DNA of 38,784 bases from an uncultured Erysipelotrichaceae bacterium (lineage in GTDB: Bacteria; Bacillota_I; Bacilli_A; RFN20; CAG-826), in the NCBI GenBank assembly GCA_946183085.1, contig CAMGZU010000005.1:1-38784 (forward strand). Direction: 5' to 3'. The translations under genes were made by a program, and so were the position numbers. Shown in pieces: positions 36,894-38,784 of the stretch. The stretch's first letter is position 1, and the number at the start of each line of letters is the position of its first letter. The notes below the pieces were generated by a model. That model saw nothing but the letters and a program-made list of their open reading frames with translations. It made no database searches and was not told where the DNA came from.

Positions 36894-37138
36894 GTCGTTC
36901 TCCTTTCTTGGGGTCTTCACTTTAGCGAGGAAAAAATGCATTTGGAGTCTTGACAGAAAAGGGGCAAACCACAGGGGAGAGGGGTCACGAAAAGCATTTG
37001 TTTGGCGAGGTCGAAGGAAGAGGGGATTTTATAGACACTGTAGTGGGGAGAACGAAAATTCCTGTTGCCTTTTTTCGCCTTCTTCTTGTGTCCAAGGGAT
37101 GCACGGAAAAAGGGACGAAAAGACGCCCAAAGTTCTAA

Positions 37139-37167
37139 TTGCAACCCACAAGGGGCTTGCCTATAAT
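37139..37167 (+). promoter_or_regulatory. tRNA-Ala promoter
   Basis: TTGCAA 37139-37144, 17-nt spacer, TATAAT 37162-37167. Confidence 0.75.
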
Positions 37168-37197
37168 TACTAAGCGCTTTTTAAAGCGCCCAATCGT

Positions 37198-37273
37198 GGG
37201 GCATTAGCTCAGCTGGGAGAGCGCCTCGTTCGCAACGAGGAGGTCGGCGGTTCGATCCCGCTATGCTCCACCA
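37198..37273 (+). tRNA. tRNA-Ala (CGC anticodon), CCA encoded
   Basis: Cloverleaf GGGGCAT/ATGCTCC with G3:U70, D-arm GCTCAGCTGGGAGAGC, anticodon arm CCTCG-TTCGCAA-CGAGG, T-arm GGCGGTTCGATCCCGCT, CCA. Confidence 0.96.
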
Positions 37274-37287
37274 TTTTTTATTTCTCC

Positions 37288-37371
37288 TGTCGTCGTCCAA
37301 ACCCACTTATCCAAAGTTGGACAAACGGCGGCATCCAGATAGATAGGTCCTTTCGGGGGCCTTTTCTTGTG
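37288..37371. repeat. 84-bp direct repeat, copy 1 (contains a terminator-like hairpin)
   Basis: tgtcgtcgtccaaacccacttatccaaagttggacaaacggcggcatccagatagataggtcctttcgggggccttttcttgtg; 2 mismatches to copy 2. Confidence 0.97.
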
Positions 37372-37427
37372 ACACTTCTGTGACACTCATTGCGATAATC
37401 TACAATTAACCAAGGGGCATTTTGATA

Positions 37428-37733
37428 ATGAAAGAAGAATTATTAAAAGGTTTAACTGAAGAACAAATCGCTAAAGTCAAGGCGTGTAAAAACCAAGAGG
37501 AAATACTTCAACTTGCCAAAGAAGAAGGTATTGAATTAAACGAAGCACAATTAGAAGCTGTTAATGGTGGAGGATGCATGACTGAAGCTGTAAAACCTGC
37601 GCCATGTTGCCCATATTGCGATAGTACACATCGTGAACTAGTACAATATCATGAGAACTACACTACCTATCTATGTAGTGCCTGCCATCGCCAATATAAG
37701 TACTATGATAATGGCAGAAGCGAAAAAATGTAA
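37428..37733 (+). CDS. Nif11-like/double-Gly leader peptide precursor-like protein with CPYC...CSAC zinc-ribbon-like C-terminus
   Basis: MKEELLKGLTEEQIAKVKACKNQEEILQLAKEEGIELNEAQLEAVNGGGCMTEAVKPAPCCPYCDSTHRELVQYHENYTTYLCSACHRQYKYYDNGRSEKM; visibly AT-rich. The track starts at TTG 37422. Confidence 0.75.
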   Translation: MKEELLKGLTEEQIAKVKACKNQEEILQLAKEEGIELNEAQLEAVNGGGCMTEAVKPAPCCPYCDSTHRELVQYHENYTTYLCSACHRQYKYYDNGRSEKM

Positions 37734-37788
37734 TTAACGTTTAACAACATACCAATAGAAAGCGCTTTAAATGGACTGACACATCTGT

Positions 37789-37872
37789 TGTCGTCGTCCA
37801 AACCCACTTATCCAAAGTTGGACAAACGGCGGCATCCAGATAGATAGGTCCCTCCGGGGGCCTTTTCTTGTG
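37789..37872. repeat. 84-bp direct repeat, copy 2
   Basis: 82/84 identical to 37288-37371 by hand alignment. Confidence 0.97.
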
Positions 37873-37875
37873 CCT

Positions 37876-37906
37876 CGAACTCGCCGACCTCTTCGTTGCA
37901 AACAAG
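37876..37906 (-). pseudogene. tRNA-Ala-like remnant (anticodon arm to T-arm) on the minus strand
   Basis: cgaacTcgccgacctcttcgttgcaaacaag aligns to the reverse complement of the local tRNA-Ala (cgaac-cgccgacctcctcgttgcgaacgag) with 3 substitutions and 1 insertion. Confidence 0.6.
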
Positions 37907-37910
37907 ATTA

Positions 37911-37938
37911 AAAATCCCCGTTTATCCACAACGGGGAT
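37911..37938 (-). terminator. Terminator downstream of the XRE regulator
   Basis: Minus strand ATCCCCGT-tgtggataa-ACGGGGATTTTT. Confidence 0.75.
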
Positions 37939-37965
37939 GATTGTTCTTGCCCGCGAGAACAGGAA

Positions 37966-38730
37966 CTATCTTTTCTTGTACATGACAAGTTTTGGATCAG
38001 AACCTCCCTTGCCATAGGTGCAAATAAGGATGAAATCCACATTGGCCACGACGCCATAGCAGAACCCCGTGTCGGTTTCTGACTCGAGCTGAGTGCCTAG
38101 GTACGTCGTCTCATCGTTGAGGAATTTCACCTTCGCCCCGTTAGACAACGGGTATTCCAAGTTTACATATGAGCCTACGAGGGCGCTTAGCTTGGTTACT
38201 GGGGGCATACCCTCGATGTGCAGGCCGTTTATTTCTTCGATTAGTGTTTTCTTAAAGGCATCGAACTTCCCTTGATCGCTTAGTTCGTCATGGCGTTTCC
38301 AATAGTTGAGGTGGGGAAGTTTTTCCTTCATATAAGCGCGAGCTTCTTCCTCGGAAAATCCTTCCTTGGCCATGTGGGGAACGCAGACATCGATGAGATC
38401 ATCCATGTTGTCATAAGTGTAGGTCCCGTCCGCATAGCACCATTTGCAATACTCCTCGTTTAGGGAACCGTCGTCGTTCTTGCCGATGATCGAATCATCT
38501 AGCGGCATGCCGCAGCACTGGCAATAAAGGGGATGAGGAGAGCCAAGCAGCGTATTAATCGAAACGTTGAAGAGCTTAGAGAGCAGCTTCAGTGTCTCCG
38601 TCGCGGGAACCGTCTCTCCGTTTTCCCAGCGCGAAACCGCTTGCCTCGTCACGAAAACCTTTTCCGCAAGCTCGTCTTGGGATAGCCCGTTTTTGGTCCT
38701 GAGCTCATATAGAATTTGTTTCGTTTCCAT
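37966..38730 (-). CDS. XRE-family transcriptional regulator fused to a zinc-ribbon domain and an uncharacterised C-terminal domain
   Basis: LYELRTKNGLSQDELAEKVFVTRQAVSRWENGETVPATETLKLLSKLFNVSINTLLG; YCQCCGMPLDD...EEYCKWCYADGTYTYDNMDDLIDVCVPHM. ATG 38730 preferred over 38763. Confidence 0.9.
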   Translation of the reverse strand: METKQILYELRTKNGLSQDELAEKVFVTRQAVSRWENGETVPATETLKLLSKLFNVSINTLLGSPHPLYCQCCGMPLDDSIIGKNDDGSLNEEYCKWCYADGTYTYDNMDDLIDVCVPHMAKEGFSEEEARAYMKEKLPHLNYWKRHDELSDQGKFDAFKKTLIEEINGLHIEGMPPVTKLSALVGSYVNLEYPLSNGAKVKFLNDETTYLGTQLESETDTGFCYGVVANVDFILICTYGKGGSDPKLVMYKKR

Positions 38731-38784
38731 CGTTTTTGCCTCTGGCGAAATCATATCAAACAACCTTTTGTCATAGTAGCAACG

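Noticed and set aside
37050-37061. GAACGAAAATTC as a LexA/SOS box for the Y-family polymerase gene
   Set aside because: One arm deviates from GAAC-N4-GTTC and the site is more than 150 nt from the polymerase start; not enough support.
36883-37173. Short ORFs on both strands between the Y-family polymerase and tRNA-Ala (36883-37173 +, 36917-37144 -)
   Set aside because: No RBS, odd composition and no family resemblance; they overlap promoter regions. The intergenic stretch could hide a small RNA but I see no defined structure.
37741-37929. Minus-strand 62-aa ORF MDKRGFLILFATKRSASSRHKKRPPEGPIYLDAAVCPTLDKWVWTTTT...
   Set aside because: It spans the 84-bp repeat, the tRNA remnant and a terminator stem, so is more likely a by-product of the repeat than a gene.
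1-38784. CRISPR arrays, transposases, prophage structural genes, rRNA operons
   Set aside because: None recognised in the ORFs or repeats on either strand.

Overview
This is a compact, gene-dense bacterial chromosomal window using the standard genetic code. It looks like a Firmicutes/Bacilli-type lineage, judged from gene content and order (inference only). Two housekeeping blocks diverge at about 19.86-19.97 kb: a minus-strand block rsmI-ricT-holB-tmk-recR-ybaB-dnaX, and a plus-strand block prfA-prmC-tsaC-rpiB-comFA-comFC-secA-prfB-yitT family-uvrB-HAD-secG-folD-ThyX-like protein. The left part holds an M24 peptidase fragment, a GH2 glycosidase, a HAD phosphatase, an esterase, a putrescine module, a 5'-nucleotidase-like lipoprotein, a patatin, a RluA-type synthase and a DUF1538 + tandem P-II pair. 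The right end holds a YolD/DinB pair, tRNA-Ala(CGC), an AT-rich cassette with a Nif11/double-Gly-leader-type precursor gene between two 84-bp repeats, and an XRE-zinc-ribbon regulator. Strongest candidates for follow-up: (1) a single ORF fusing a PLP arginine-decarboxylase-type domain to agmatine deiminase, translationally coupled to N-carbamoylputrescine amidase; (2) a tandem P-II-like protein paired with a DUF1538 membrane protein; (3) the repeat-flanked RiPP-precursor-like gene with a zinc-ribbon-like core and a nearby inverted tRNA-Ala remnant; (4) a divergent ThyX-like protein coupled to folD; (5) a recurring arrangement of -10 boxes 6-7 nt before start codons, suggesting leaderless mRNAs. 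No searches or computations were run. All family assignments come from reading motifs.
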